From contig NZ_KN676113.1 in NCBI RefSeq assembly GCF_000802185.1, positions 3,827,769 to 3,891,768 on the forward strand: a stretch of DNA of 64,000 bases, read 5' to 3'. Positions 16,401 to 25,802 of the stretch are shown here, piece after piece. Within the stretch, counting starts at the first letter, position 1. Every line of letters begins with the position of its first letter. The notes under the pieces were generated by a model. The model saw only the letters and a list, made by a program, of their open reading frames with translations, made no database searches and had not been told where the DNA came from. The position numbers were made by a program, and so were the translations under genes. The DNA comes from Belnapia sp. F-4-1 (lineage in GTDB: Bacteria > Pseudomonadota > Alphaproteobacteria > Acetobacterales > Acetobacteraceae).

Positions 16401-17333
16401 TTACGCCGCCTTCTCGCGCAGGTCCTTGGCGATGGCCTTCTGGCGGAGGAATTCCTCCTTGCGGCGCGCCAGCTCCTCGGCGCCGATCTGCTCGAGGTTG
16501 AGGTAGTCGAGCTTCCACTCCCCCGTCTCGTCCCAGCGCTGGGGCGATTGCAGGGTGGTGCGGGGGCCGACCGCCGTCTCGAGCAGCCGGAGGGCGAGCT
16601 CCAGCGTCATCGCCTGGCTCCCAGCGTCATGCGGACGGCCGGCGGCATTGCCGAGGGGGAAGTCGCTGAACAGGAAGCGCGGCACGCCGCAATGCTCGAC
16701 GATGTCCTTGGCGCAGCCGAGCACCACCGTCGGGATGCCGTGCTGCTCCAGGTGGCGGGCGGTGAGACTCACGGTCTGGTGGCAGACCGGGCAGTTGGGC
16801 ACGAGCACCGCGACATCCGCGCCGTCGCGCAGGCAGCGGGAAAGAATCTCCGGGCAGTCGGTCTCGACCGTGTGGCGGTGGCTGCGATTGGTCGGCGCGC
16901 CCTGGAAATGCTCCGTCAAGGCGCCGATCCGGCCCGCGGCGGCGGCATCGCGCATCGCCTGGAGCGGGAACCAGGCGTGCATGTCGGTCGCGGGGCTGTG
17001 CTTCCGGTCATAGGCGATATGGGAAACGCGGAGGTCATGCTCCTCATCCGTGCGGCCGGAATAGACCTCGTAGAATTTGGCCGAGGAATTGTAGGGCGCC
17101 CCTGGCCCCTGGTCGCCCTTCGCGGGGTCGAAGGGGGCGGCGGTCGTGATGAGGGTGACGCGGCTCTCGGCCAGCGGCTTGCGGAGCGGGGAGAAGGGCA
17201 CCTCTCGGTAATGCGCCCAGCGATAGGGGTCGTAGCCGATCGCCCGGTAATACTCGCGGGTGCGCTGCATATAGGGGATCGGGCTGTCGTAATCCGGCGC
17301 GAAGCCCATCGCCCGGTCGATCTCCGCTGTCAT
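16401..17333 (-). CDS. Glycine/sarcosine/betaine reductase selenoprotein B-like protein (Cys form)
   Basis: A 310-residue protein resembling the substrate-specific B subunits of glycine, betaine and D-proline reductases (GrdB/PrdB). The motif LVPNCPVCHQTVSLTAR (about residues 180-196) sits where those enzymes carry selenocysteine; here a normal cysteine pair, CPVC, is present. HTVETDCPEILSRCLRDGADVAVL just upstream is the conserved linker. No glycine-reductase A or C subunit, and no thioredoxin, is near. It follows an MFS transporter divergently and precedes a CoA-transferase on the same strand. A thiol-redox role on an imported small compound is possible, but the reaction is unknown. Confidence 0.72.
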   Translation of the reverse strand: MTAEIDRAMGFAPDYDSPIPYMQRTREYYRAIGYDPYRWAHYREVPFSPLRKPLAESRVTLITTAAPFDPAKGDQGPGAPYNSSAKFYEVYSGRTDEEHDLRVSHIAYDRKHSPATDMHAWFPLQAMRDAAAAGRIGALTEHFQGAPTNRSHRHTVETDCPEILSRCLRDGADVAVLVPNCPVCHQTVSLTARHLEQHGIPTVVLGCAKDIVEHCGVPRFLFSDFPLGNAAGRPHDAGSQAMTLELALRLLETAVGPRTTLQSPQRWDETGEWKLDYLNLEQIGAEELARRKEEFLRQKAIAKDLREKAA

Positions 17334-17442
17334 GGTTCGTTTCTCCCGAATGGGCAGAGGCTAAGCCTGCCCGCGCCGGGGTCAAGCATAGCGCCTGATC
17401 CGCGCTCCTGGCATGCTGTGAAAAATGTCAGGAGGAAACCGC

Positions 17443-18681
17443 ATGGCTCCCGCATGCGATGGCGTGGACTCCCGTTATGCCTGGCTGCGACTCGCCGCCT
17501 CGGTGGCGCTCAGCACGCTGGGTGGGGTCGGGCTCTGGTCCATCGTCGTCGTGCTGCCGACGGTGCAGGCGGAATTCGGCACGCTTCGGGCCGGGGCGTC
17601 GCTGCCCTACACGCTGACGACGCTCGGCTTCGCGGTCGGCGGCGTGCTGATGGGCCGGGCGGCGGACCGGTTCGGGGTGATGGTGCCGGTGATCTTCGGC
17701 ACCCTGGCCCTGGCGGCGGGGTATATCGGCAGCGCCTTCGCCGGCAGCATGGCCGGGTTCGCCGTCACCTACGGGGTGCTGGTCGGGCTGCTGGGGTCCT
17801 GCGCCACCTTCAGCCCGCTGGTGGCGGATACCTCGCTCTGGTTCGCGCGGCGGCGGGGGCTGGCGGTCTCGCTCTGCGCCAGCGGCAACTACTTCGCCGG
17901 GGCGCTGTGGCCGCCGGCTCTGTCGCATCTGATCGAGACGGTGGGGTGGCGGCAGACGCATATCGGCATCGGGGTGTTCTGCCTCGTCACCATGCTGCCG
18001 CTCTCGCTCGTGCTGCGGCGGAGGCCGCCGGCCCAGGCGGCCCCGGCGCCGGCGCAGGCGGGCAACCGCGGCACCTTCGGCCTGCCGCCCAATGCCTTGC
18101 AGGCCTTGCTGATGGTCGCCGGCATCTCCTGCTGCGTGGCGATGGCGATGCCGCAGGTGCATATCGTCGCCTATTGCGTCGATCTCGGCTACGGCGCGGC
18201 GCGGGGGGCGGAGATGCTCTCGCTCATGCTGGCCTGCGGGGTCGTGAGCCGGCTGGCCTCGGGCTGGATCCTCGACCGGATCGGCAGCCGGGCGACGCTG
18301 CTGCTCGGGGCGGCGTTGCAGGCGGTGGCGCTGTCGCTCTTCCTGCCCTTCGATGGGCTTTCCTCGCTCTATGCGATCTCGGCCGTGTTCGGCCTGTTCC
18401 AGGGCGGGATCGTGCCGAGCTACGCCATCATCGTCCGCGAGAGCTTTCCTGCGCGGGAGGCGGGGTTCAGGGTCGCGCTGGTGCTGTCCTCGACGCTGGT
18501 CGGGATGGCGCTCGGCGGGTGGATGTCGGGGGCGATCTTCGATGCGACCGCCTCCTACAAGATGGCGGTGATCAACGGCCTTGCCTGGAACGCGGTGACC
18601 ATGGCGATCGCGGCCTGGCTGCTCTGGCGGGGGCGGCCCGAACTCCGGACGCCACCGGCCCGGCCCGCCTGGCAGTCATGA
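17443..18681 (+). CDS. MFS transporter (monocarboxylate-type)
   Basis: A 412-residue major facilitator carrier with about 12 hydrophobic segments and the loop GGVLMGRAADRFGVMVPV between helices 2 and 3. The pattern FSPLVADTSLWFARRRGLAVSLCASG in helices 4-5 is typical of the oxalate/formate and monocarboxylate branch. ATG 17443 is preferred over an in-frame ATG at 17425 because GGAGGA (17431-17436) lies seven bases before it. It is divergent from the GrdB-like gene and probably serves the same pathway (inference). Its 3' end converges on a small membrane-protein gene with a shared hairpin. Confidence 0.88.
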   Translation: MAPACDGVDSRYAWLRLAASVALSTLGGVGLWSIVVVLPTVQAEFGTLRAGASLPYTLTTLGFAVGGVLMGRAADRFGVMVPVIFGTLALAAGYIGSAFAGSMAGFAVTYGVLVGLLGSCATFSPLVADTSLWFARRRGLAVSLCASGNYFAGALWPPALSHLIETVGWRQTHIGIGVFCLVTMLPLSLVLRRRPPAQAAPAPAQAGNRGTFGLPPNALQALLMVAGISCCVAMAMPQVHIVAYCVDLGYGAARGAEMLSLMLACGVVSRLASGWILDRIGSRATLLLGAALQAVALSLFLPFDGLSSLYAISAVFGLFQGGIVPSYAIIVRESFPAREAGFRVALVLSSTLVGMALGGWMSGAIFDATASYKMAVINGLAWNAVTMAIAAWLLWRGRPELRTPPARPAWQS

Positions 18682-18687
18682 TCCCGA

Positions 18688-18708
18688 CCCGCGCGTCAGG
18701 CGCGCGGG
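18688..18708. terminator. Bidirectional hairpin between convergent genes
   Basis: CCCGCGCG and CGCGCGGG form a perfect eight-pair stem around the loop TCAGG, which includes the stop codon of the minus-strand gene. The site lies seven bases after the MFS stop and would serve both strands. No T-run follows. Confidence 0.5.
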
Positions 18709-18980
18709 ATGGGAGGGGTGGCGACGACGGTATCCTCCTCGTCGTCCTTCGGCGCGTAGGGCGACACGTAGCCCACTTGGCTCTGCATCATCACCAGGAT
18801 GCCGGCGACCATGCCGGCGACGGCGACGAGATGGCTCCATGGGCCGGACTGAGGGTTCAGCCAGTTCAGAACCCACATCACCGCTGTGATGGCGGCGAAG
18901 GCGGTGATCCAGAGCCATAGATTGGCGGAAAGGTTCGCCCCCGCATAAGCGGCCGACGCCCGGTAGACCCGCATTGGCAT
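18696..18980 (-). CDS. Small two-helix membrane protein, unknown function
   Basis: A 94-residue protein with two likely membrane helices (LWLWITAFAAITAVMWVL, about residues 19-36, and HLVAVAGMVAGILVMMQ, about residues 46-62) and an acidic C-terminal tail KDDEEDTVV. The start at 18980 is supported by an AGGAAGG site nine bases upstream; a longer in-frame version adds only basic, non-hydrophobic residues. No family is recognised. It is the last of a run of small minus-strand genes. Confidence 0.6.
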   Translation of the reverse strand: MPMRVYRASAAYAGANLSANLWLWITAFAAITAVMWVLNWLNPQSGPWSHLVAVAGMVAGILVMMQSQVGYVSPYAPKDDEEDTVVATPPIPRA

Positions 18981-19302
18981 GTGACGATTCCTTCCTGTCT
19001 TGTCCTGGACCCGGCGAGGCGCCTGGCGTTTCTCCGCACGCATCTGCGGACCCGCCGTTTTCCCTGTCGGCCGTGGGGCTCACCCGGAGAGGCGAGGACG
19101 CCACAGCAGCAGCCGGAGCCCTGTCCGGGCTGGCGCCGGCCTGTCCCGCTCGTGCAGCGCGGTCGCGCGGTCCGCCTGGCTGGCGGCGGCGGCCGCCAGT
19201 GCGCTCCATCGGCGCCTGTAGCGGAGGGTGCCGAGCCTGCGCCTGATCAGCGCCAGCATGGGCGGATCGCAGGACGGACGGAGGCATGACGGCTCCGGGG
19301 CA
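18981..19302. other. 322-base gap in the small-gene run
   Basis: No well-supported gene. On the minus strand a 59-codon frame (19080-19259, starting MLALIRRRLGTLRYRRRW) is arginine-rich and has no ribosome site, so I do not call it. The ribosome site of the downstream membrane-protein gene is at the left edge. Confidence 0.45.
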
Positions 19303-19434
19303 TCATCGGCGTTTCCTCGTGACGGCCGTTACCGGGCGGGGCTGGCCGAGGCCCGCCGCCATGGCGATGGTGCCGAGCGTCAGGATCACCGATGCGAGGC
19401 TGAGCGTGACCGTCATCTGGATCGTGTGTCCCAT
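19303..19434 (-). CDS. Single-helix micropeptide (43 aa)
   Basis: A 43-residue frame starting 10 bases after the DUF1488 stop. It holds one strong hydrophobic segment (VTLSLASVILTLGTIAMAAGL) followed by a basic tail ending TRKRR, an inside-positive membrane anchor pattern. A weak GAGG lies about 10 bases before the ATG. Position and composition support a real small membrane protein; function is unknown. Confidence 0.4.
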   Translation of the reverse strand: MGHTIQMTVTLSLASVILTLGTIAMAAGLGQPRPVTAVTRKRR

Positions 19435-19444
19435 GGAGTGTGCC

Positions 19445-19765
19445 TCACGATGCGAGCCCGGCCGGCATGCGCAGCGCCGCGGCATGGTCTTCGAGATCGC
19501 TCGACCAGACCGTGAGCGGGGTGGGGTAGGGAAGGGCGCGACGCCGGAGCTTGCTCCGCGCCGCCGCCTCGAGCTGGCTGCGTGCCGCCAGGAAGCATCG
19601 CAGGATGTCCTCCGTCTTGAAGCATGGCCCCGGGGCGAGCTCGCGCAGGACGACGGGCGAGACGGCACAGGGCACGACCTGCAACTCGTGCTGCATGTCG
19701 AAGAGCACGCGCCGGCCGTCCCATCGGGCCGGCGACGCGGCGGCGTCCGGAGCGAGGGCGGTCAT
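19445..19765 (-). CDS. DUF1488-like protein
   Basis: A 106-residue soluble protein. The core VLFDMQHELQVVPCAVSP, then LRELAPG and FLAARSQLEAAARSKL, matches the layout of the DUF1488 family: a small beta pattern with Phe-x-x-x-R followed by a helix containing conserved Ile/Leu and Ala positions. The biochemical role of DUF1488 proteins is not known. The ATG overlaps the stop of the upstream 92-codon gene (TCAT at 19762-19765 on the plus strand), implying translational coupling. Confidence 0.6.
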   Translation of the reverse strand: MTALAPDAAASPARWDGRRVLFDMQHELQVVPCAVSPVVLRELAPGPCFKTEDILRCFLAARSQLEAAARSKLRRRALPYPTPLTVWSSDLEDHAAALRMPAGLAS

Positions 19766-20040
19766 GGGCGCCGGTCCGCGCGGGTCTGCCCGCCGTCGTC
19801 TGCCTGGCAGGACCAGGCACGCCCCGCGTCGCCATCGGCACCGGTTTCAGGCTGGCCAGGCGGAGCGGCGATGGCCGACGCCCGGGTGCCGCTCATGGCG
19901 GCCAGCAGGTAGGCAGGCAACTCCGGCAGCCCCTGGCCGGCTTGCGGGGGACGGACCCCCGCGGAGCAGCGGAGCGCGGCCCCGCTCGGATCGGCCGGCA
20001 TGGCGAGGGCGACCGCTGGCCGCCACATGCTTGTCATCAT
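19762..20040 (-). CDS. Hypothetical protein coupled to DUF1488 gene
   Basis: A 92-residue protein ([20 protein letters not shown]...) of no recognised family, rich in alanine, proline and glycine. A GGAG ribosome site lies seven to eight bases before the start, and the stop overlaps the ATG of the DUF1488-like gene by four bases. These two signs are the main support for its being real; composition alone is not convincing. Confidence 0.45.
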   Translation of the reverse strand: MMTSMWRPAVALAMPADPSGAALRCSAGVRPPQAGQGLPELPAYLLAAMSGTRASAIAAPPGQPETGADGDAGRAWSCQADDGGQTRADRRP

Positions 20041-20320
20041 CGAAGGACTCCGAAATCGTGGGAAGCCCGTCCGTCGGCCCTCGGGAGTGCCTCTCCACGG
20101 GGTCTGCGGCGGCGTTGCTCCGGCGGAGAGAGAGGCCGGCCCATCCTCAGCAGCAGGGCTGAAACCTTGTCGTGACCTGAGATGGCTATCCCGGCCTCCG
20201 GACCATCATCACGGTGGCGGCACATTGGCCGATGGCTACCGGTGCCCTGTGGCCGGGCGGCGGCACCGCGGCCCGAATGGCGTGACGGGCGGGGTTCCAG
20301 CGGCCCCTGGCCCGCCCCAT
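20041..20320. other. Divergent intergenic region
   Basis: A 280-base gap between the minus-strand small-gene run and the plus-strand flavin monooxygenase. It must hold promoters for both, but I see no clear boxes, repeats or RNA structure. Confidence 0.4.
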
Positions 20321-21331
<1,011 letters not shown>

Positions 21332-21334
21332 ACC

Positions 21335-21366
21335 CTTGAATCCCCGCTCCGGCTTCTGCATATCGC
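21335..21366 (+). promoter_or_regulatory. Candidate heat-shock (sigma-32) promoter for htpG
   Basis: CTTGAA at 21335-21340 matches the sigma-32 -35 box, and CTGCATAT about 17 bases after CTTG resembles the alphaproteobacterial -10 box. It lies 40-70 bases before the htpG start, which is where heat-shock control is expected. Not proven. Confidence 0.4.
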
Positions 21367-21401
21367 CCCGCCGATAGGCATTCCTTCTTGGAGGACGGGG
21401 C

Positions 21402-23225
21402 GTGAGCGAAACGGTCGAGCGGCATGAATTCGGTGCCGAGGTGGGGCGCCTGCTGGATCTGGTGGTCCATGCGCTCTACTCGGACCGCGAGATCTTCCTG
21501 CGCGAGCTGGTGGCCAATGCCGCCGATGCCATGGATCGGCGCCGCTTCGAGGCGCTGACCCAGGCGGTGCCGGCCCTGCCCGAGGGCGCCGCGATCCGCA
21601 TCACCCCGGACAAGGCGGCGCGGACGCTGGTCATCGCCGACCAGGGCATCGGCATGACCAAGGAGGAGCTGGCGAAGAATCTCGGCACCATCGCCCGCTC
21701 CGGCACCCGCGCCTTCACCCAGTCGCTGGCGGATGCCAAGCCGGGCGAGCGGCCGAGCCTGATCGGGCAGTTCGGCGTCGGCTTCTACTCGGCCTTCATG
21801 GTGGCCGAGCGGGTGGAGGTGGTCTCGCGCCGCGCCGGCGCCGAGGAGGGCTGGGCCTGGGCCTCCGCCGGGCAGGGCGACTTCACCCTGGCGCCTGCTT
21901 CGCGGGAGGAGCCGGGCACGACCATCACCCTCCACATCAAGGCGGATGCGGAGGAGTTCCTAGAGCCGATCCGCCTCCAGACCATCATCCGCAAATGGGC
22001 CGACCACATCACCGTCCCCATCACCATCGCGCAGGATGGGAAGGACGAGCCGGCGAACGAGGGCACCGCGCTCTGGCGGAAGCCCAAGGCGGAGGTCACC
22101 GAGGAGCAGTACGCCGAGTTCTACCGCCATGTGGCGCATGCCTTCGACAAGCCCTGGGCGACGCTGCACTGGCGGGCCGAGGGCACGACGGAATTCGCCG
22201 CCCTTCTCTTCATCCCCGGAATGAAGCCCTTCATGCCGGTCGAGGGCGACCGCGACAGTCGCGTGCGCCTGCATGTCCGGCGGATGTTCATCACCGAGGA
22301 GGCGGCGCTGCTGCCGCCCTGGCTGCGCTTCGTCCAGGGCGTGGTCGATACCGAGGACCTGCCGCTCAACGTTTCGCGCGAGATGCTGCAATCGACCCCG
22401 GCGCTGGCCCGCATCCGCAAGGCGGTCACCGGCCGCGTGCTGTCCGAGCTGAAGTCGAAGGCCAAGGACGCCGAGAGCTATGCCGGCTTCTGGGAGAATT
22501 TCGGCCCGGTGCTGAAGGAGGGCGTCTGGGAGGACAACGAGTACCGCAAGGACCTCGCCCCCCTGCTGCGCTTCCGCTCCTCCGCCGTCGAGGGCTGGAC
22601 CTCGCTGCCCGACTATGTCGCGCGGATGAAGGAGGGGCAGGAGGTCATCTACATCCTGGTCGGCGACGACCCGGAGGCGCTGGCGAAGTCGAGCCAGCTC
22701 GAGGGCTTCCGCGCCCGCGGCGTCGAGGTACTGCTGCTCTCCGACCAGGTGGATGCCTTCTGGCCGGAGCGGCTCGACCGCTTCGAGGAGAAGCCGATCC
22801 GCAGCATCACCCAGGGCAGCGTCGACCTCTCGAAGATCGCCGGTGCCGAGGCGGTGGGTGAGGCCGGCGATGTGACGACGCTGCTGCCGTTGCTGAAGGC
22901 GGCGCTGGAGGGCGAGGTCTCCGAGGTCCGCGCCACCGACCGGCTGGTCGACAGCGCCGTGGTGCTGGCCGCGCCCGAGGGCGGACCCGATTTGCAGATG
23001 CAGCGGCTGCTGCGCCGGGCCGGGCGCAGCTTCGGCGCCGGGCTGCCGGTGCTGGAGATCAACCCGCGCCACGGGCTGATTCAGAAGCTCGCCGGGATGG
23101 AGGGCGATCTCAAGGCCGAGGCCGGCACGCTGCTCGACCTCGCCCGGCTACAGGATGGCGACGTGCCGCGCGACCCGGCAGGGTTCGCGCGGCAGGTGGC
23201 GGCGCTGCTCACAACCAGCCTTTGA
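21402..23225 (+). CDS. htpG: Molecular chaperone HtpG (Hsp90)
   Basis: A 607-residue Hsp90. The N-terminal GHKL ATPase domain (about 1-225) shows [18 protein letters not shown] with the conserved ATP-site acid and asparagine, [22 protein letters not shown] and [14 protein letters not shown]. The middle domain carries the catalytic-arginine region [11 protein letters not shown]. The C-terminal dimerisation domain follows, with no MEEVD tail, as usual in bacteria. The GTG start at 21402 has a TTGGAGGA site before it. An odd detail is Asp in NAADAMD, where most HtpG have NASDA. Length matches the family. Confidence 0.96.
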   Translation: MSETVERHEFGAEVGRLLDLVVHALYSDREIFLRELVANAADAMDRRRFEALTQAVPALPEGAAIRITPDKAARTLVIADQGIGMTKEELAKNLGTIARSGTRAFTQSLADAKPGERPSLIGQFGVGFYSAFMVAERVEVVSRRAGAEEGWAWASAGQGDFTLAPASREEPGTTITLHIKADAEEFLEPIRLQTIIRKWADHITVPITIAQDGKDEPANEGTALWRKPKAEVTEEQYAEFYRHVAHAFDKPWATLHWRAEGTTEFAALLFIPGMKPFMPVEGDRDSRVRLHVRRMFITEEAALLPPWLRFVQGVVDTEDLPLNVSREMLQSTPALARIRKAVTGRVLSELKSKAKDAESYAGFWENFGPVLKEGVWEDNEYRKDLAPLLRFRSSAVEGWTSLPDYVARMKEGQEVIYILVGDDPEALAKSSQLEGFRARGVEVLLLSDQVDAFWPERLDRFEEKPIRSITQGSVDLSKIAGAEAVGEAGDVTTLLPLLKAALEGEVSEVRATDRLVDSAVVLAAPEGGPDLQMQRLLRRAGRSFGAGLPVLEINPRHGLIQKLAGMEGDLKAEAGTLLDLARLQDGDVPRDPAGFARQVAALLTTSL

Positions 23226-24156
23226 CCCGGAACAGGACGAGCGGGGCGATGGCGCTGAGGGCGATCAGCGCCAGCCCCCAGGGGTAGCCCCAGAGCCAGT
23301 CCAGCTCCGGCATGTACTTGAAGTTCATCCCGTAGATGCTGGCGACCAGCGTCGGCGGGATGCCCACCACCGAAACCACGGTGAGGATCTTGATGGTGTT
23401 GTTCTGCTCGATGCTGATGAAGCCGAGCGTGGCGTCGAGCAGGAACTGCACCTTGTCCGAGAGCCGGGCGTCGTAGTCGTTCAGCGAGGCGATGTCCTGG
23501 CGGAGCGTCCGCACCCGGTCGTCGAATTCGGGCGGCATCCAGTGCTTCGCCTGGTCGGCGGCGAAGGGGAGGATGCGCTCGACCCCGAGCAGCGTGTCGC
23601 GGATCACCGAGACATGGTCGCCGGTGCGGCCGATGGCCCGCAGCGCGCGGCGGAGGCGCCGGTCCATCGCCGCCGGGCGGTTGTGCGTCGGCGTCTCCGC
23701 CTCGAAGGCGGCGCGGGAGAGGGTGTCGAGCTCGGCCCTGAGCCGCTCCAGCGCATCGGCGATGCGGTCGACCAGCACTTCCAGCAGGGTGACGAAGCTG
23801 CCGAAGCTGTCGGTCGGCGGCCCCGGCCGCGCCGCCATCGCCTCCACGGCGCCGACCGCGGCGAAGCGCACGGTCAGCAGGTGGCGCGGCGAGAGGATGA
23901 TGCCGAGCGGCGTCAGCACCGGCCGGTCGTCGCCGGTGCGGGCGATCGCCGGGAGGCTGAGGTAGAGCACCTCGCCCTCGGCCGACATGCGGCTGGAGCT
24001 CTCGATCTCCTGGAGCGAGTCGAGGGTGGGGACGCGGAAGCCGGTGGCCTCGGTGACGCGCGCCTTCTCCTCCGCCGTGCCGTCGAGGAGGTCGAGCCAG
24101 ACGGCGTCGCGGGCGGGATGGGGGGTGAGCAGGCGCGGTCTCCCTCGAAACTGCAA
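23209..24156 (-). CDS. corA: CorA-family magnesium/cobalt transporter
   Basis: About 315 residues. Soluble N-terminal domain with [12 protein letters not shown] and [10 protein letters not shown], long helices with [15 protein letters not shown], then the two C-terminal membrane helices. The pore signature is [11 protein letters not shown], the CorA GMN motif, followed by a last helix ending FRVKGWL. No ATG lies near the expected N-terminus. The TTG at 24156 is the nearest common codon, but a CTG seven to eight codons later has a better GGGAG site; the exact start is uncertain. The 3' end overlaps htpG by 17 bases, tail to tail. The frame stays open far upstream through recO antisense, which is not coding. 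Confidence 0.88.
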   Translation of the reverse strand: MQFRGRPRLLTPHPARDAVWLDLLDGTAEEKARVTEATGFRVPTLDSLQEIESSSRMSAEGEVLYLSLPAIARTGDDRPVLTPLGIILSPRHLLTVRFAAVGAVEAMAARPGPPTDSFGSFVTLLEVLVDRIADALERLRAELDTLSRAAFEAETPTHNRPAAMDRRLRRALRAIGRTGDHVSVIRDTLLGVERILPFAADQAKHWMPPEFDDRVRTLRQDIASLNDYDARLSDKVQFLLDATLGFISIEQNNTIKILTVVSVVGIPPTLVASIYGMNFKYMPELDWLWGYPWGLALIALSAIAPLVLFRVKGWL

Positions 24157-24180
24157 CGGAGCGGCACCATCTCTCTGCCC

Positions 24181-24918
24181 ATGAGCACCGAGTGGCAAGG
24201 CCCGGCCATCGTCCTCGGCGCCCGGCCGCATGGCGAATCGGGTGCCGTGGTGACCCTTCTGACGGAGGCGCTGGGCCGCCATGCGGGCCTCGCCAAGGGG
24301 GGTGCGTCGCGGGCGCAATCCTCGCTCTGGATGGCGGGCAACCTGGTGGAGGCGCGCTGGGTGGCGCGGCTGGCGGACCAGCTCGGGGCGCTGTCGGGGG
24401 AGCTGGTGCATCCGGCGGCGGCGCTTGCCTTGGAGGACCCGCTCGGCCTCGCCCTGCTCTCGGCCGCCTGTGCGGTGGCTGAGGGGGCGTTGCCGGAGCG
24501 GGAGCCGCATCCGCGCTGCTTCCATGGGCTGGTGGCGCTGATCGCCCGGCTGGGCGAGGGGGCGGCGGCGGCGCTGCCCGACTACATCCAGTGGGAGGCG
24601 GAGCTGCTGACCGAGCTGGGCTATGGGCTCGACCTCGCCCGCTGCGCGCTGACGGGGAGCGTCGAGGACCTCGCCTTCGTTTCGCCACGCAGCGGGCGGG
24701 CGGTGAGCGTGGGCGCGGCGGAGCCCTGGGCCGGGCGGCTGCTGCCGCTGCCGCGCTTCCTGCTGGGGCAGTCGGGGCCGGTGAACCTTCCCGAATGTCT
24801 GGCGGGGCTGCGGCTGACCGGGCATTTCCTGGCGCGCGACGCCTTCGGGCACCGGCCGGGCGGGATGCCGGCGGCGCGGGGCATGCTGACGGACCGGGTG
24901 GCGGCCGCCATTGCCTGA
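24181..24918 (+). CDS. recO: DNA repair protein RecO
   Basis: A 245-residue RecO, which helps load RecA on SSB-coated gaps. The N-terminal OB fold begins with WQGPAIVLGARPHGESGAVVTLLTE, including the typical RPHGE and a following GLAKGG. The helical C-terminal part contains WEAELLTELGYGLDLARCALTG. The latter region has a single cysteine and not the four-cysteine zinc site of some RecOs. It starts 25 bases from the divergent corA start. Confidence 0.93.
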   Translation: MSTEWQGPAIVLGARPHGESGAVVTLLTEALGRHAGLAKGGASRAQSSLWMAGNLVEARWVARLADQLGALSGELVHPAAALALEDPLGLALLSAACAVAEGALPEREPHPRCFHGLVALIARLGEGAAAALPDYIQWEAELLTELGYGLDLARCALTGSVEDLAFVSPRSGRAVSVGAAEPWAGRLLPLPRFLLGQSGPVNLPECLAGLRLTGHFLARDAFGHRPGGMPAARGMLTDRVAAAIA

Positions 24919-24966
24919 GCGGGCGGCGGGTGGTGAAGTCGGCGCCCATCCGGCGAGGAGGTTCGC

Positions 24967-25731
24967 TTGGCCGCCATGCGTCTCGACGTCAATTGCGACA
25001 TGGGCGAGGGCTTCGGCAATTGGCGGATCGCCGATGACGCGGCGCTGCTGCCGCTCGTCACCACCGCCAACCTCGCCTGCGGCTTCCATGCCGGCGACCC
25101 GCTCATCATGATGGAGACGGTGGCCGCGGCGCGGGCGGCGGGCGTCGCGGTCGGGGCGCATCCCGGGCTGCCGGACCTTGCGGGCTTCGGCCGCCGGGTC
25201 ATGGCGCTGAGCGCGGCGGAGCTGCATGCCTGCTTCGCCTATCAGATCGGCGCCTTGCAGGCCTTCCTGCGGCTCCACGACATGCCGCTGAACCATGTGA
25301 AGCCGCATGGCGCCATGTTCCATGTGCTGCGGGAGCCTGCGATGGCGGAGGCGGCGCTCGATGCCATCGCCGGCGCGGCGCCGGGGGCGGCGGTCTATTG
25401 GCTGGCGGGCGAGGTCTTCGCCGAGCGGGCAAGGGCACGGGGCTTCCGCGTCGTCACCGAGGCCTATCCCGACCTCGACTACGCCGAGGACGGCATGCTG
25501 CTGGTCGAGCGGCAGAAGCGCGCGGTGGCGCCGGCGCTGGTCGAGGCGCGCATCACCGAGATCCTGACGCGCGGCACATTGACCGCGCGCGGCAGCGCGG
25601 TGCTGCCGATGGCGGTGGAGAGCGTCTGCATCCATAGCGACGGACCGAATGTTCTGGAGGTGCTGGCGGCGGTCCGCCGCGCCGCCGCGGCCTGCGGCAC
25701 GGCGCTCGCCTGCGCCACCAGCAGGAAGTGA
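24967..25731 (+). CDS. pxpA: 5-oxoprolinase subunit PxpA (LamB/YcsF family)
   Basis: A 254-residue LamB/YcsF protein, subunit A of the ATP-dependent 5-oxoproline hydrolase. LDVNCDMGEGFGNW at the N-terminus, ANLACGFHAGDPLIM, GAHPGLPD and NHVKPHGAMFH are family signatures with metal/substrate histidines. The start is TTG 24967 because GAGGAGG (24955-24961) is five bases before it; ATG 24976 matches the usual family start but would be about 14 bases from that site. The pxpB and pxpC partner genes are not here. Confidence 0.92.
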   Translation: MAAMRLDVNCDMGEGFGNWRIADDAALLPLVTTANLACGFHAGDPLIMMETVAAARAAGVAVGAHPGLPDLAGFGRRVMALSAAELHACFAYQIGALQAFLRLHDMPLNHVKPHGAMFHVLREPAMAEAALDAIAGAAPGAAVYWLAGEVFAERARARGFRVVTEAYPDLDYAEDGMLLVERQKRAVAPALVEARITEILTRGTLTARGSAVLPMAVESVCIHSDGPNVLEVLAAVRRAAAACGTALACATSRK

Positions 25732-25802
25732 GGCCGAGGGTGGCAATCCCCGCCCGGCTCGGCTAGACTGCCAGCGAGAACAAAGCACGAAAATGGCGGA
25801 CG

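Noticed and set aside
19080-19259. 59-codon minus-strand frame in the small-gene run
   Set aside because: No ribosome site, arginine-rich translation and no coupling to neighbours.
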